Assembly (NCBI GenBank): GCA_963691885.1
Contig: OY829843.1
Coordinates: 4,774,001 to 4,838,000 of the forward strand
Reading direction: 5' to 3'
Length of the DNA stretch: 64,000 nt
Source: G963691885 sp963691885
Lineage (GTDB): Bacteria > Pseudomonadota > Alphaproteobacteria > UBA8366 > Aestuariispiraceae
The notes under the pieces: model-generated
Told to the model about the DNA's origin: nothing
What the model saw: the letters and a program-made list of their open reading frames with translations, nothing else
The model's database searches: none
Made by a program: the position numbers and the translations under genes
Shown: positions 1 to 8,536 of the stretch, in pieces
How the letters are laid out: every line of letters starts with the position of its first letter
How positions within the stretch are numbered: position 1 is the first letter of the stretch

Positions 1-647
1 AAGGCAAATCTTCCGATCCATGCGTTGCTCATGCGACCTCCTGTAGAACTTGCCCCCCTTGATCGGGTGGGCCTGGAATTGGATGAAGCGCGCTTTGGCT
101 TTACTGCTGCAGCGGCGGCTTCTTTCGCCGGCACCTCTGCAGCTGGTGCCGCTGCGGGCCGGGCAGCCACTGCCTCCGACGAGGCCGGCTCCGCCGTTAC
201 GACGGGCGCGGCGGGAGCAGCTGCATCCTCGCCACCCTCATATTCGATCTTCAGCTCTAAATTCCCGATCTCAAGCTGATCACCTGGTGTTAAGTCCGCA
301 GGCTCGTTGGGATTAAGGCGGGCTTCATTAACAAATGTGCCATTCGTTGATCCCAGGTCAGAAATTTTAAGGTGACCTGGAGCCACGAAACTGAAACTGC
401 AATGTTCCCGGGATATTGAGAAATCAGTCAGTATTTCGTCACTGGATTTGGGGTTTCGTCCAACAGTGCAACTGCCCTTGCCCGCGAGTTTGCTCTCATC
501 TATGGAAAAGGATTGGGCCTGACCGGATACAGTCTCCAGCGTGAAGGACCAAACACCGGGCACTTGCGCCTGTGCAGCCTCCGTCGCATCACTACCCTGA
601 TCCAACGCTGGTCCTTTTTCAGGACCTGTCGTTTTATCATCCGCCAT
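1..647 (-). CDS. FHA-domain protein, 3' end cut by the window edge
   Basis: This reads on the minus strand from ATG at 647 to the left edge with no stop, so the C-terminus is missing. After about 30 acidic, low-complexity residues comes one forkhead-associated domain (about residues 33-125). It has the family landmarks VGRNP (strand 3/4 Gly-Arg), SREHC (the Ser-Arg-x-His phosphothreonine-binding motif) and GSTNGTFVN. FHA domains bind phosphothreonine peptides, usually from Ser/Thr kinase signalling or type VI secretion control. Behind the domain lies an Ala/Pro-rich linker that becomes Lys/Arg-rich. An in-frame GTG at 653 is an alternative start. The partner kinase is not in the window, so the role cannot be specified. 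Confidence 0.8.
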   Translation of the reverse strand, partial: MADDKTTGPEKGPALDQGSDATEAAQAQVPGVWSFTLETVSGQAQSFSIDESKLAGKGSCTVGRNPKSSDEILTDFSISREHCSFSFVAPGHLKISDLGSTNGTFVNEARLNPNEPADLTPGDQLEIGNLELKIEYEGGEDAAAPAAPVVTAEPASSEAVAARPAAAPAAEVPAKEAAAAAVKPKRASSNSRPTRSRGASSTGGRMSNAWIGRFA

Positions 648-1039
648 ACACACCCCGGCAGAACCGGCCTCCAAACCCACACTGGCCTTTTTGGATCCCA
701 CTCAAAAATACAGATCCGACCTTGTCCCCCAACATTAGAAGGCCACCGATTTAACATAAATTATATCTATTATGTTATTATTATGACCCACTCAAATTAG
801 CCTACTCCCGTTTACGGCGCGGTGTAAACAGGGGATAATAATGATTGCCGGTTCTGAGGGAAGGATACCTAACAATTCCCCTTCTGCCCGTAAGGCATTG
901 AATTTGTTTTCAATAAATCTCCAATGCGACCTCTCTCGGAAAAATTGGAAAAAATCGTCCTGCAAGCTCAGCCGTCGTTGCAGTCTTGTGGTTCACGGGG
1001 CAACCTCTGCAAATAGACTAACATGAGACGCTCGCAAAA
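648..1039. other. Intergenic region between divergent FHA and sulfatase genes
   Basis: These 392 bases separate two divergently transcribed genes. The part at 720-790 is strikingly AT-rich and contains the dyad listed at 752-777. A 61-codon open frame at 841-1026 has no recognisable domain and I do not call it a gene. No convincing RNA gene was seen. Confidence 0.5.
752..777. promoter_or_regulatory. Inverted repeat, operator-like
   Basis: The arms TAACATAA and TTATGTTA are perfect 8-base complements separated by 10 AT-rich bases. They lie about 105 bp upstream of the FHA gene and 263 bp upstream of the sulfatase gene. The symmetry and position suggest a dimeric regulator site, but no regulator gene is adjacent. 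This is a sequence observation only. Confidence 0.3.
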
Positions 1040-2452
1040 ATGACGAAACCCAATAATTTGCTGGTCATCATGATGGACGAATTGGCCCGCGATGGTGTTG
1101 GTTGCTATGGCGGGACGGGTATCACGCCAAACATAGATGCGCTTGCGAAAAACGGGGTCCGGTTCACCAATGCCTATACTCCTTCTCCAATATGTGTACC
1201 GGCACGTGCGTCCTTTCAGACAGGTAGATACGTCTTTCAGAACGGGTGCTGGTCGAACGCGCAACCCTATTCAGGCAAAATTCAGGGATGGGCTCATCGG
1301 TTAAGAGCAGAGGGCGTCAAGACTGTATCGATTGGAAAGCTGCATTATAGATCAGCAGAGGACGACAACGGATATGAAGAGGAAATTCTGCCTTTGCATG
1401 TTACAAATGGTGAGGGTTGGGTTCACGGACTGCTGCGCCGGGAAGATGCCACCTGCTTCGATACATCGGGCTATGCCCGCGATGTTGGCTGTGGTGAAGA
1501 CAGTTACACCCAATATGATCGGAACGTCCGGGACGAGAGCGTCGCCTGGCTGAAACGACAGGGTGAGCCTGAGACAGATCAGCCATGGGCTTTGTTCGTC
1601 TCCTTTCTACGCCCCCATTATCCACTGACATGCCCAAAAGATGCACTAGGCCTTTATAACCCGGACAATCTGCCACCGATCCGATTCGACGGCGCCAAGG
1701 CCGAGTACCGACACCCTGTGATACGGGCCGCGCGCAGCTATCACGATTTTGACGATCACTTTAAGGACGAAGACGCGCGCAATCTGGCCCGTGCCTGTTA
1801 TTTTGGCCTGTGCAGCTATGTTGACGCAATGGTCGGACAGGTGCTGGCCCAACTGGCCGCCAGCGGTCTGGCCGAGGACACCATCATTATCCTGACATCG
1901 GATCATGGCGACATGAACGGCCATCGCGGCTTCTGGACCAAAATGGTCATGTATGAGGACGCAATTGGCATTCCCCTTATTATCGCTGGTCCTGGCCTGC
2001 CAAACGGCAAAACATGTGAGACACAAGCATCGCTGGTCGACATTTACCCGACAGCTCTGCAGGCCTGCGGAATATCACCTACATCAGAAGAAACCGGGCT
2101 GCCAGGTCATTCCCTGATGGATCTTGCAACCCAAGAATCAAACGAAGAACGCGTTGTATATTCGGAATATCATGATGGCGGCTCGATCACGGGTTTCTCG
2201 ATGATCCGGGACCAGCGATGGAAATACATACATTACGCGGGGTTTCCGCCCCAACTCTTTGATCAAAAACCGATCCGTTCGAACGCATGGATTTGGGCCT
2301 TTCCGCCGAACACGCCAAAATACGGGCGCGCTTGCTGGCGAGGATGTGCAACGCGTTTGAAGATCCCGATGCAATCAGTAAGCGCTGTTTTTCCGAACAG
2401 GCCAAGCGCATCGCTGAATTGGGCGGGGTTTCTGGAATCCAGTCCCGAATGA
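1040..2452 (+). CDS. Sulfatase, frameshifted near its 3' end
   Basis: This is a periplasmic or cytoplasmic sulfatase-family hydrolase (alkaline phosphatase superfamily) that cleaves sulfate esters with a formylglycine made from Cys52 in the motif C-V-P-A-R (residues 52-56). Asp13-Glu14 and the later TSDHGD motif supply metal ligands. There is no clear signal peptide. The frame stays open to 2452, but after QLFDQ (about residue 411) the protein stops looking like a sulfatase. In the next frame the expected tail continues (DPFERMDLGLSAEHAK) to a stop at 2479-2481. Adding one A to the run of five at 2265-2269 restores a 480-residue protein ending at 2481. This is either a real C-terminal mutation or a homopolymer sequencing error. 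The natural substrate is unknown. Confidence 0.85.
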   Translation: MTKPNNLLVIMMDELARDGVGCYGGTGITPNIDALAKNGVRFTNAYTPSPICVPARASFQTGRYVFQNGCWSNAQPYSGKIQGWAHRLRAEGVKTVSIGKLHYRSAEDDNGYEEEILPLHVTNGEGWVHGLLRREDATCFDTSGYARDVGCGEDSYTQYDRNVRDESVAWLKRQGEPETDQPWALFVSFLRPHYPLTCPKDALGLYNPDNLPPIRFDGAKAEYRHPVIRAARSYHDFDDHFKDEDARNLARACYFGLCSYVDAMVGQVLAQLAASGLAEDTIIILTSDHGDMNGHRGFWTKMVMYEDAIGIPLIIAGPGLPNGKTCETQASLVDIYPTALQACGISPTSEETGLPGHSLMDLATQESNEERVVYSEYHDGGSITGFSMIRDQRWKYIHYAGFPPQLFDQKPIRSNAWIWAFPPNTPKYGRACWRGCATRLKIPMQSVSAVFPNRPSASLNWAGFLESSPE

Positions 2453-2481
2453 ATTATGACCACACGCCGGTCAAAGCGTAG

Positions 2482-2875
2482 AACGTCGATCCGGACGTTG
2501 CAGGTTCACTTTCTGGCGCCTCAACCGATCATTTACGGGAGGTCCGGTGGGTCCTGAGCGTAGGGTTTTAAAATCAACACCCATAAAAATTCAACCGGAA
2601 GCCAAGACCGTGATTGGTGCCGATTACCAAACGGTCATCTGCTCTGCTTTTTTCCCGATCCAAACAGAGGCGAAGTCGTTATTTTACTGTTTGTTTGTCG
2701 CAATCAATTGCATTGATTTTAGTCTTTGAGATTAAGGTGCAAAAAAACACGCAGTTTGCCGACTGGGTGCCTTGTGGAGTGCCTGCGTTACGGGGGCATC
2801 AAAAAAGGACACCGACTTGTGGATAAAACTGCATAGATGCGACTTGAATGAGCACAGAAATCGGGGACGGAACGG
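2482..2875. other. Intergenic region upstream of the DmdA-like gene
   Basis: I see 394 bases without a supported gene between the sulfatase and the DmdA-like coding region. Several short open frames occur on both strands, but none has a domain, a convincing ribosome-binding site or a family resemblance. The promoter of the downstream gene probably lies here. I did not find a riboswitch or a strong terminator hairpin. Confidence 0.4.
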
Positions 2876-3985
2876 ATGAACGCACCAGTACTTTCCACAT
2901 CGCGTCGCTTGCGTCGAACAGCATTTGCAGAAGGTGTCGAACGCGCCGGGGTGAAAGCCTATACGGTTTACAATCACATGCTGCTGCCAACGGTTTTCAG
3001 ATCCGTTGAAGAAGACTATCGCCATTTGAAAGAGGCTGTTCAGGTTTGGGATGTTTCCTGTGAACGCCAGGTGGAAATCCGGGGTCCGGATTCAAGCCGT
3101 CTTGTTCAAATGCTTACACCAAGGGACCTGAGAGGGATGTTGCCCGGTCAGTGCTATTATATGCCGATTGTGGATGAGACGGGCGGCATGCTGAATGACC
3201 CCGTCGTGCTGAAGCTGGCCGAGGACAAATGGTGGATCTCCATCGCGGACAGTGACTTGCTCTATTGGGTCAAAGGGTTAGCCTATGGCTACCGTCTGGA
3301 CGTTCTTGTCGATGAGCCGGACATATCCCCCCTTGCCGTTCAGGGCCCGAAGGCCGAACAGCTAATGGAAAGGGTCTTCGGCGACGCCGTCACCCGAATC
3401 CGGTTCTTCCGGTTCAGTCATTTCGAATTTATGGGCCGCGAAATCGTCATTGCCCGTTCGGGCTATTCGAAGCAGGGCGGTTTCGAGATCTATGTGAATG
3501 GCAGTGATATCGGCATGCCCCTGTGGAACGCGCTGATGGATGCGGGTGCTGATCTGGATGTCTATCCGGGCTGTCCGAACCTGATCGAGCGGATCGAAGG
3601 GGGGTTGTTGTCCTATGGCAACGACATGACCGACGACAACACCCCGCATGAATGCGGGTTGGGCAAATTCTGCAACACACAAAGCGCCATCGGCTGTATC
3701 GGACGGGACGCGTTGCTTCGTGTCGCAAAAGAGGGGCCGGTTCAGCAAATCAGACCGGTCGCCATCCAGGGGGAACCAGTCCCGCCCTGTGATCGGTATT
3801 GGCCACTGACCATTAACGGGATGCCGGCCGGGCGTATCAGTTCGGCGGCGTGGTCACCCGATTTCAAGACAAATGTCGCGATCGGCATGGTCCACATTGC
3901 ACACTGGAATCCGGGATCTGTCCTGACGGTAAACACGCCAGACGGCCCGCGGGTGGCCATTGTGCAAGATGGGTTCTGGAATTAA
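2876..3985 (+). CDS. dmdA: DmdA-type dimethylsulfoniopropionate demethylase (GcvT family)
   Basis: This is a tetrahydrofolate-dependent aminomethyltransferase-fold enzyme. At 369 residues it matches the length I recall for Pelagibacter DmdA. Stretches close to that protein include TVYNHMLLP, HLKEAVQVWDVSCERQVEI, NDPVVLKL, KWWISIADSD, IARSGYSKQGG and GCPNLIERIE. Established DmdA enzymes move a methyl group from DMSP to THF, giving methylmercaptopropionate and 5-methyl-THF. The GcvT fold is split into an N-terminal THF-binding part and a C-terminal barrel (about residues 280-369). It stands alone, with no dmdBCD nearby. A GcvT-like demethylase for another methylated compound is the main alternative. 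The start at 2876 follows a weak GGACGGA-type site. Confidence 0.75.
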   Translation: MNAPVLSTSRRLRRTAFAEGVERAGVKAYTVYNHMLLPTVFRSVEEDYRHLKEAVQVWDVSCERQVEIRGPDSSRLVQMLTPRDLRGMLPGQCYYMPIVDETGGMLNDPVVLKLAEDKWWISIADSDLLYWVKGLAYGYRLDVLVDEPDISPLAVQGPKAEQLMERVFGDAVTRIRFFRFSHFEFMGREIVIARSGYSKQGGFEIYVNGSDIGMPLWNALMDAGADLDVYPGCPNLIERIEGGLLSYGNDMTDDNTPHECGLGKFCNTQSAIGCIGRDALLRVAKEGPVQQIRPVAIQGEPVPPCDRYWPLTINGMPAGRISSAAWSPDFKTNVAIGMVHIAHWNPGSVLTVNTPDGPRVAIVQDGFWN

Positions 3986-4026
3986 GGCAGCCCTAAGTTA
4001 ATCCAGCGCAGTGCCGATTTAGTATT

Positions 4027-4410
4027 TCACCGATCGGACTCGTTACGATTGCGGCTGAACCGTTCAGCAACCGGGAATTCTGGCAGCCACGACTCCCGCC
4101 GGACCGTCCAGAATTCATAGCTCGGCTGCAGCTGATCTGGTGCGTCCAACGCGCCAAGATGCACCTCAATTTCGCCGTCACTCTTCGAAAAAACCGAGGA
4201 CCCACAAGTCGGACAGAAATACCGACCTTCATATTCGCCCGCCTCGCCTTTTATCTCGACGGCATCAGGCGGAAAAACCGCAGCCGCATAAAACAAGGCA
4301 CCGTGGTGTTTTCGGCAATCAAGGCAATGGCATATGCCAACCCGTAAGGGCTCTGTGGTCGCCCTGACGCGGAGCTTTCCGCACAGGCAGCCGCCGGTGA
4401 ATTCGACCAT
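4027..4410 (-). CDS. GFA / CENP-V family zinc protein
   Basis: This small zinc-fold protein (127 residues) belongs to the family named after glutathione-dependent formaldehyde-activating enzyme. Zinc ligands are visible as GGCLCGKLRV at the N-terminus, CHCLDCRKHHG near residue 28, and FCPTCGSSVF near residue 65. The fold is reliable, but the enzymatic activity is not: many members have no proven formaldehyde activity. It lies alone on the minus strand between the DmdA-like gene and the MbnH-like gene. A second, only distantly similar member sits at 6520-6945, so the MbnH/MbnP pair is bracketed by two GFA proteins. Confidence 0.85.
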   Translation of the reverse strand: MVEFTGGCLCGKLRVRATTEPLRVGICHCLDCRKHHGALFYAAAVFPPDAVEIKGEAGEYEGRYFCPTCGSSVFSKSDGEIEVHLGALDAPDQLQPSYEFWTVRRESWLPEFPVAERFSRNRNESDR

Positions 4411-4638
4411 TAACTCCTCCAGAAAACCAAACTGTCGGCGCCTCCCTCAGGAAAGCCAGGTGCGACAGATATCAACTTTATAACCGCCAGCAATGCCCCT
4501 AAACTGTTGCTTTAACGCGGTGTATAAACATGGGGCCCTGCCCCAAACCAATTTCGACAAAGGGCATTTGGGTCACATCTGATGACATATTATCATCCAA
4601 CACGGTTTTTTTTCCTAGGCACCGGACAAAAGGACAGT

Positions 4639-5778
4639 ATGACTAAGTCACCCTTGCTTGTTCTGTTGCTGCTTGTGGCGGTCGTCGGTGTCGCTGCAGG
4701 TGGGGGGTATTTCGTGCAAACGACGCTCTTGCGGCCCGACCCGACGCCAATTGCGGATTTCGATCCCCCGTCCTTCTTCGGCCGCTATAACATTCCACCG
4801 GACAATCCGTTGACCGAGGAAGCCTTTGAACTGGGTCGCCACCTGTTCTACGACCCTCGACTTTCCGGAACGAACGAGATGTCCTGCGCTGACTGCCATC
4901 GCCAGGAATTGGCCTTTACAGACGGTCTTGCATTCTCTGTTGGAACCCATGGTGGCAAGACGAAATTCAGTTCGATGAGCCTTTCAAACCTGCTCTGGGG
5001 ACCGGGCAGGTTCTTCTGGGACGGGCGGGCCGACAGCCTGGAGCAACAAGTTCTGCAGCCGATTGAAGACCCGATTGAAATGGATCAGGACCTGGACCTG
5101 CTGCTGATCGAACTTGAAGAGGTCGAAGCCTATCAAGAGATGTTCAGGGCCGCTTACGGCGAAGTCTCTACAGATGCTATTGCAAAGGCCCTATCCACAT
5201 TTATCCGCATGTTGGTGTCCGCCGATTCAAAATACGACGCCTTTCTGCGCGGTGAAACCACCCTAACCGAAACGGAGGAATTGGGACGGAAGCTGTTTAT
5301 GGCCCATCCCGATGTCTCCGCTTCCCTGCGGGGTGGAAACTGCATCGATTGTCATGGCCAGTTCCATACCGCCGGTTTTTCAGATGGGCTGGACGGTTTC
5401 CTGAATAATGGACTGGATGGTGACGATACCCTGAAAACGGGGCTGATGCTGGTCACTGGTGACCCCAAACACAAAGGCGCTTTTAAAACACCGTCCCTGC
5501 GCAATATCGCGGTCACCGGCCCCTATATGCATGATGGTCGGTTCGAAACCCTGGGCGATGTGCTTCGCCACTACAATCAAGACATTCAACACAGCGCAAC
5601 CGTCAGCCCGCTCATTCTGCAGGCGGATAACACGACAATTGACCCGACGGCGTCATTTGGCCTGAACCTGACGGAGTCTGAGTTGCAGTCAATTGAAGCT
5701 TTCCTGCATACTCTCACCGATGAGAGTTTTCTGAGCGATCCGCGCTTCTCAAACCCTTTTTCGACGGACCTGCAATGA
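4639..5778 (+). CDS. MbnH/MauG-like di-heme cytochrome c peroxidase
   Basis: This is a periplasmic, membrane-anchored di-heme enzyme of the bacterial cytochrome c peroxidase/MauG superfamily. An N-terminal hydrophobic segment (about residues 4-28) acts as signal anchor. The two heme sites are CADCH at residues 83-87 and CIDCH at 235-239, counted from the ATG at 4639. That ATG has an AGGACA site just upstream and is preferred over the ATG at 4582, which adds 19 unconserved residues. The following gene, an MbnP-type protein, overlaps by four bases, so translation is coupled. In the characterised MbnH-MbnP pair the di-heme enzyme oxidises a tryptophan of MbnP to kynurenine. The pairing here supports the same kind of protein-modifying role, which is inferred. 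The protein is somewhat longer at the N-terminus than a soluble peroxidase. Confidence 0.85.
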   Translation: MTKSPLLVLLLLVAVVGVAAGGGYFVQTTLLRPDPTPIADFDPPSFFGRYNIPPDNPLTEEAFELGRHLFYDPRLSGTNEMSCADCHRQELAFTDGLAFSVGTHGGKTKFSSMSLSNLLWGPGRFFWDGRADSLEQQVLQPIEDPIEMDQDLDLLLIELEEVEAYQEMFRAAYGEVSTDAIAKALSTFIRMLVSADSKYDAFLRGETTLTETEELGRKLFMAHPDVSASLRGGNCIDCHGQFHTAGFSDGLDGFLNNGLDGDDTLKTGLMLVTGDPKHKGAFKTPSLRNIAVTGPYMHDGRFETLGDVLRHYNQDIQHSATVSPLILQADNTTIDPTASFGLNLTESELQSIEAFLHTLTDESFLSDPRFSNPFSTDLQ

Positions 5779-6500
5779 AACACGTGATTATTTCTGTTGT
5801 CCTCTGCATTGCCGTCCTGGTTGCCGTGATTTTTGCGGGGCCGCATTTTGCCGGACCAAAATCGGTCAGCCTGACGTTTAAAGCGGTGGTAGGGGGCGAC
5901 CCTCTCGTCTTTGAGGCAAGCCTGTATCCTTCGCCCTCCGGTGATGACAGGTTCAAGGTCAGCGCGTTTCGCTTTTTCATTTCCAACATCCAGCTAGAGG
6001 GCGACGGCGAGCGTTTCAGCGTCCCCAACAGTTATCACCTGGCCCGATTTGACGGGCCAAATGGTCTCTACACCATCAATATTCCGGAAGTCCCGTTGAC
6101 AGAGATTGATCGCATAACGTTTTCAATCGGTGTGGATGCAGCGGCAAACACCTCCATCGAGAGTGTGGGAGATCTCGATCCGAACAGCCGAATGGCATGG
6201 AACTGGGAGGTTGGTTACAAGTTTGTTTTGATGGAAGGCACGCTGCAATCCGGCGATCAATTGCAACCGATCGTCTATCACATCGGGTTTGACGAGAATA
6301 TCCGTCCCCTGGCCTTTTCAGCAGAAAGAGATTTGAGCAGCAGCGAAACGAACATTTTTGCGTTTGAGGCCGACCTTCTGAAACTCTTCAATAGCAACAC
6401 GCAGATTAATCTCGCCAAAAAAACTTCTGTCGTTTTTGATAAAGTTGACGCCCGGATTATCGCTGACAATTACGCCTCTATGATCTCATTGAAAAATTGA
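5775..6500 (+). CDS. MbnP-like copper-associated partner protein
   Basis: This is a 241-residue secreted or membrane-anchored protein with an N-terminal hydrophobic segment (residues 4-25) followed by a beta-rich domain. The segment GDLDPNSRMAWNWEVGYKFV carries the MbnP-family signature (D-L-D-P-N, then W-N-W-x-x-G-Y). Its two tryptophans are candidates for oxidation by the di-heme enzyme encoded immediately upstream. The start codon overlaps the upstream stop (ATGA). In the known system MbnP binds copper and carries kynurenine. No methanobactin biosynthesis gene is visible here, so this looks like a stand-alone copper-handling pair. Domain assignment is by recall of the family pattern. Confidence 0.8.
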   Translation: MKHVIISVVLCIAVLVAVIFAGPHFAGPKSVSLTFKAVVGGDPLVFEASLYPSPSGDDRFKVSAFRFFISNIQLEGDGERFSVPNSYHLARFDGPNGLYTINIPEVPLTEIDRITFSIGVDAAANTSIESVGDLDPNSRMAWNWEVGYKFVLMEGTLQSGDQLQPIVYHIGFDENIRPLAFSAERDLSSSETNIFAFEADLLKLFNSNTQINLAKKTSVVFDKVDARIIADNYASMISLKN

Positions 6501-6519
6501 GTTGTTGCAGGAGGGGGAA

Positions 6520-6945
6520 ATGGCCACGCGCGGACGCTGTCTTTGCGGAAGCACCAGTTGGGCCTTTACAGGTGATGTAAATTGGGCCTGCTATTGCCAT
6601 TGCGATGACTGCCGTCGCAATTGCGCAGCGCCGGTTGTAGCCTGGCTGGGCGTTCCGCTCAGAAACTTCCAGTGGACCGGGGAACGCCCCCAAACGTTTG
6701 AAAGTTCGCAGGGTGTGTATCGCCACTATTGCAAAAAATGCGGATCACCAGTCGGATTCGAAGCCGATCACTACCCGGGTGGTATGCATCTTTATGCAGC
6801 TTCACTCGACGACCCGAATGAATTCAAACCGACATTTCATGTGAACTACAAGAGCAAGCTACCCTGGTTGAGCATGGATGATGGATTGCCAAAATACGAC
6901 AGCACACTTCTGAACACACCCGAAGATCCAAAGGGTTACACCTGA
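6520..6945 (+). CDS. GFA / CENP-V family zinc protein
   Basis: This is a second GFA-fold protein of 141 residues. Zinc motifs are GRCLCGSTSW at the N-terminus, CYCHCDDCRRN near residue 25, and HYCKKCGSPVG near residue 69. The ATG at 6520 sits behind a strong AGGAGGG site (6509-6515) and is clearly better than the TTG at 6502. It starts 19 bp after the MbnP-like stop on the same strand and may be co-transcribed with the MbnH/MbnP pair. The activity of this family is often unproven; a thiol-adduct chemistry is possible. It is not a recent duplicate of the 4027-4410 protein, because the linkers between the Cys motifs differ. Confidence 0.85.
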   Translation: MATRGRCLCGSTSWAFTGDVNWACYCHCDDCRRNCAAPVVAWLGVPLRNFQWTGERPQTFESSQGVYRHYCKKCGSPVGFEADHYPGGMHLYAASLDDPNEFKPTFHVNYKSKLPWLSMDDGLPKYDSTLLNTPEDPKGYT

Positions 6946-6967
6946 CTGGCCAACGAGGCGAGCAACA

Positions 6968-7867
6968 CTAAGCCTCTCTCCAGACGCCTTGGGGCAGCGA
7001 TAACACTTGATCAAGCAGCCATTGACCAGCAACGCCCAGGGCGCGTTGCTCTGTCCAGACAACATCAATACCCTCCAACAAATCACTTTGCTGAAATGCA
7101 TAATGCATCGGAACAAGATCACCCGTCGTAATCCGTTCCGCCGCAATGCCCAGGGGAATTTCCGCCCAACCAAATCCGGCAACAATCAAATCTGTGATTG
7201 TGGCAAGATCACCGACGCACCAGACCGAAACACTTTTTCGGTCCCGGCGCATTTCCGCTTCATCCCGCGCTCTCGTCAGGACAACCAGTTCTCGATATCG
7301 ACGCAGATCACCATGTCGGACCCGGTCCAGTCGGGCCAATGGATGATCCCGACCACAAACAGGAACGAGTTTGGAATAACCGACCCCACGGAACTGAAAA
7401 CCAAGGGGGTAGCGCTCCTGTTCGACCATCAGGCCAAGATCGATCACCCCGTCCCGCAACAGTTTTGCGATTTCTCCGGATCCGGGATGGGCGAATTCCA
7501 AAGACAGATGCGGAAAACGCTCACTGAAATCTGCCAAAACTCCAAGCAGCGGCTTCACACTGATCCCAAATTCAAGGCCGATCCGCAACCGCTCTTCCAC
7601 CCCCTCGGACATCGATGTCGCCTTGGCCATGAATTCCTGATTGCCGAGCAGGATTCCCTTTGCGTCCGGCAACAGGGCCAGCCCCGCCTCTGTGAGAACA
7701 GGATTGCGCCCCGAACGGTCAAACAGGTCCAACCCCGTATCAATTTCAAGATTGGCAATCGCGGTGGACACGGCGGATTGGGCCTTTCGCATCTGACGGG
7801 CCGCAGCCGAGAAAGATCCCAGCTCCGCCGCCAATACGAATGCTCTATAATTTTCAATATTTGCCAT
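6968..7867 (-). CDS. LysR-family regulator next to the PACE efflux gene
   Basis: This 299-residue LysR-type regulator has a winged helix-turn-helix at residues 1-60 (AAARQMRKAQSAVSTAIANLE is the recognition region). A periplasmic-binding-fold effector domain follows from about residue 90. It is divergent from the PACE transporter gene with 95 bp between the two starts, the arrangement seen for AceR and AceI, where the LysR protein activates the efflux gene in response to its substrate. That functional link is inferred from position. The C-terminal end WLLDQVLSLPQGVW is typical of full-length members. Confidence 0.9.
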   Translation of the reverse strand: MANIENYRAFVLAAELGSFSAAARQMRKAQSAVSTAIANLEIDTGLDLFDRSGRNPVLTEAGLALLPDAKGILLGNQEFMAKATSMSEGVEERLRIGLEFGISVKPLLGVLADFSERFPHLSLEFAHPGSGEIAKLLRDGVIDLGLMVEQERYPLGFQFRGVGYSKLVPVCGRDHPLARLDRVRHGDLRRYRELVVLTRARDEAEMRRDRKSVSVWCVGDLATITDLIVAGFGWAEIPLGIAAERITTGDLVPMHYAFQQSDLLEGIDVVWTEQRALGVAGQWLLDQVLSLPQGVWREA

Positions 7868-7962
7868 ACGCGATCCATCTAAAATTCAGATAGAAAATAT
7901 CTTTTATATGAAATTATATATGATAGATAGGGCTATTCATTTTTTATGGTTGAGGTCCGAAA
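7868..7962. promoter_or_regulatory. Divergent control region of LysR and PACE genes
   Basis: This 95-bp divergent intergenic region is very AT-rich at 7890-7925. It holds an imperfect dyad, TATAT (7905-7909) and ATATA (7916-7920), and a second motif GATAGATAG at 7922-7930. LysR proteins usually bind such a region to control both promoters. The exact operator cannot be fixed from one sequence. Confidence 0.35.
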
Positions 7963-8412
7963 ATGTCACACAAAGTTGCCGTCAGAACCGGTAAAGACCG
8001 AATTCGCTACACGCTTTGTTTTGAAGCGACGCTGATGATGTTTCTGGTGCCTGCCGGGGCGCTGTTTTTCGACAAAAGCCTGCTGGATATCGGTCTATTG
8101 GGCTGTGTGCTCGTGACAAAAGCAATGCTGGTCGGCCTGTTGTATAATTGGGTTTTTGACATGATCGATGCCCGGGCTGGCCGCGTTTCCTCAGATCGCT
8201 CAACAATCGGCAGGCTTGTTCACGCGACCGGTTTCGAAGTCTCACTGACGCTGACATCCTTGCCAATCTATGTCTGGTGGCTGGACGTCACCATCCTTGA
8301 GGCGCTGGCCGCTGACATAGTGGTTACGACCGTCGTCGTTGCCTACACATACGTTTACACCCTGGCCTATGATCGCCTGTTCCCCGTCCAGAACAATCCG
8401 GTCCCCGCCTGA
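7963..8412 (+). CDS. PACE-family multidrug efflux transporter
   Basis: This 149-residue inner-membrane protein has four predicted transmembrane helices arranged as two tandem bacterial transmembrane pair repeats. Its length matches AceI-type proteins. Each repeat opens with the family pattern of a basic residue and F-E: RIRYTLCFE, where Glu21 matches the essential acidic residue of helix 1, and HATGFEVSL in the second repeat. PACE proteins export biocides such as chlorhexidine, acriflavine or short diamines by proton exchange. The substrate here is unknown. The divergent LysR neighbour supports inducible expression. Confidence 0.88.
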   Translation: MSHKVAVRTGKDRIRYTLCFEATLMMFLVPAGALFFDKSLLDIGLLGCVLVTKAMLVGLLYNWVFDMIDARAGRVSSDRSTIGRLVHATGFEVSLTLTSLPIYVWWLDVTILEALAADIVVTTVVVAYTYVYTLAYDRLFPVQNNPVPA

Positions 8413-8536
8413 ACAAACCTCTTTTTCTCGGTCGGATTGCACACCCGAACAATAAAACCATCGAGATCCCTTGATAGGACTTTGGGTCTGCAATACCGTC
8501 CGCACCCAATCTCAGACTCATGAAGCGGATAGGACG

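Noticed and set aside
841..1026. 61-codon open frame upstream of the sulfatase
   Set aside because: No ribosome-binding site, domain or conserved composition.
7007..7882. Long open frame opposite the LysR gene (291 codons)
   Set aside because: It mirrors the LysR gene and has no domain; a codon-bias shadow.
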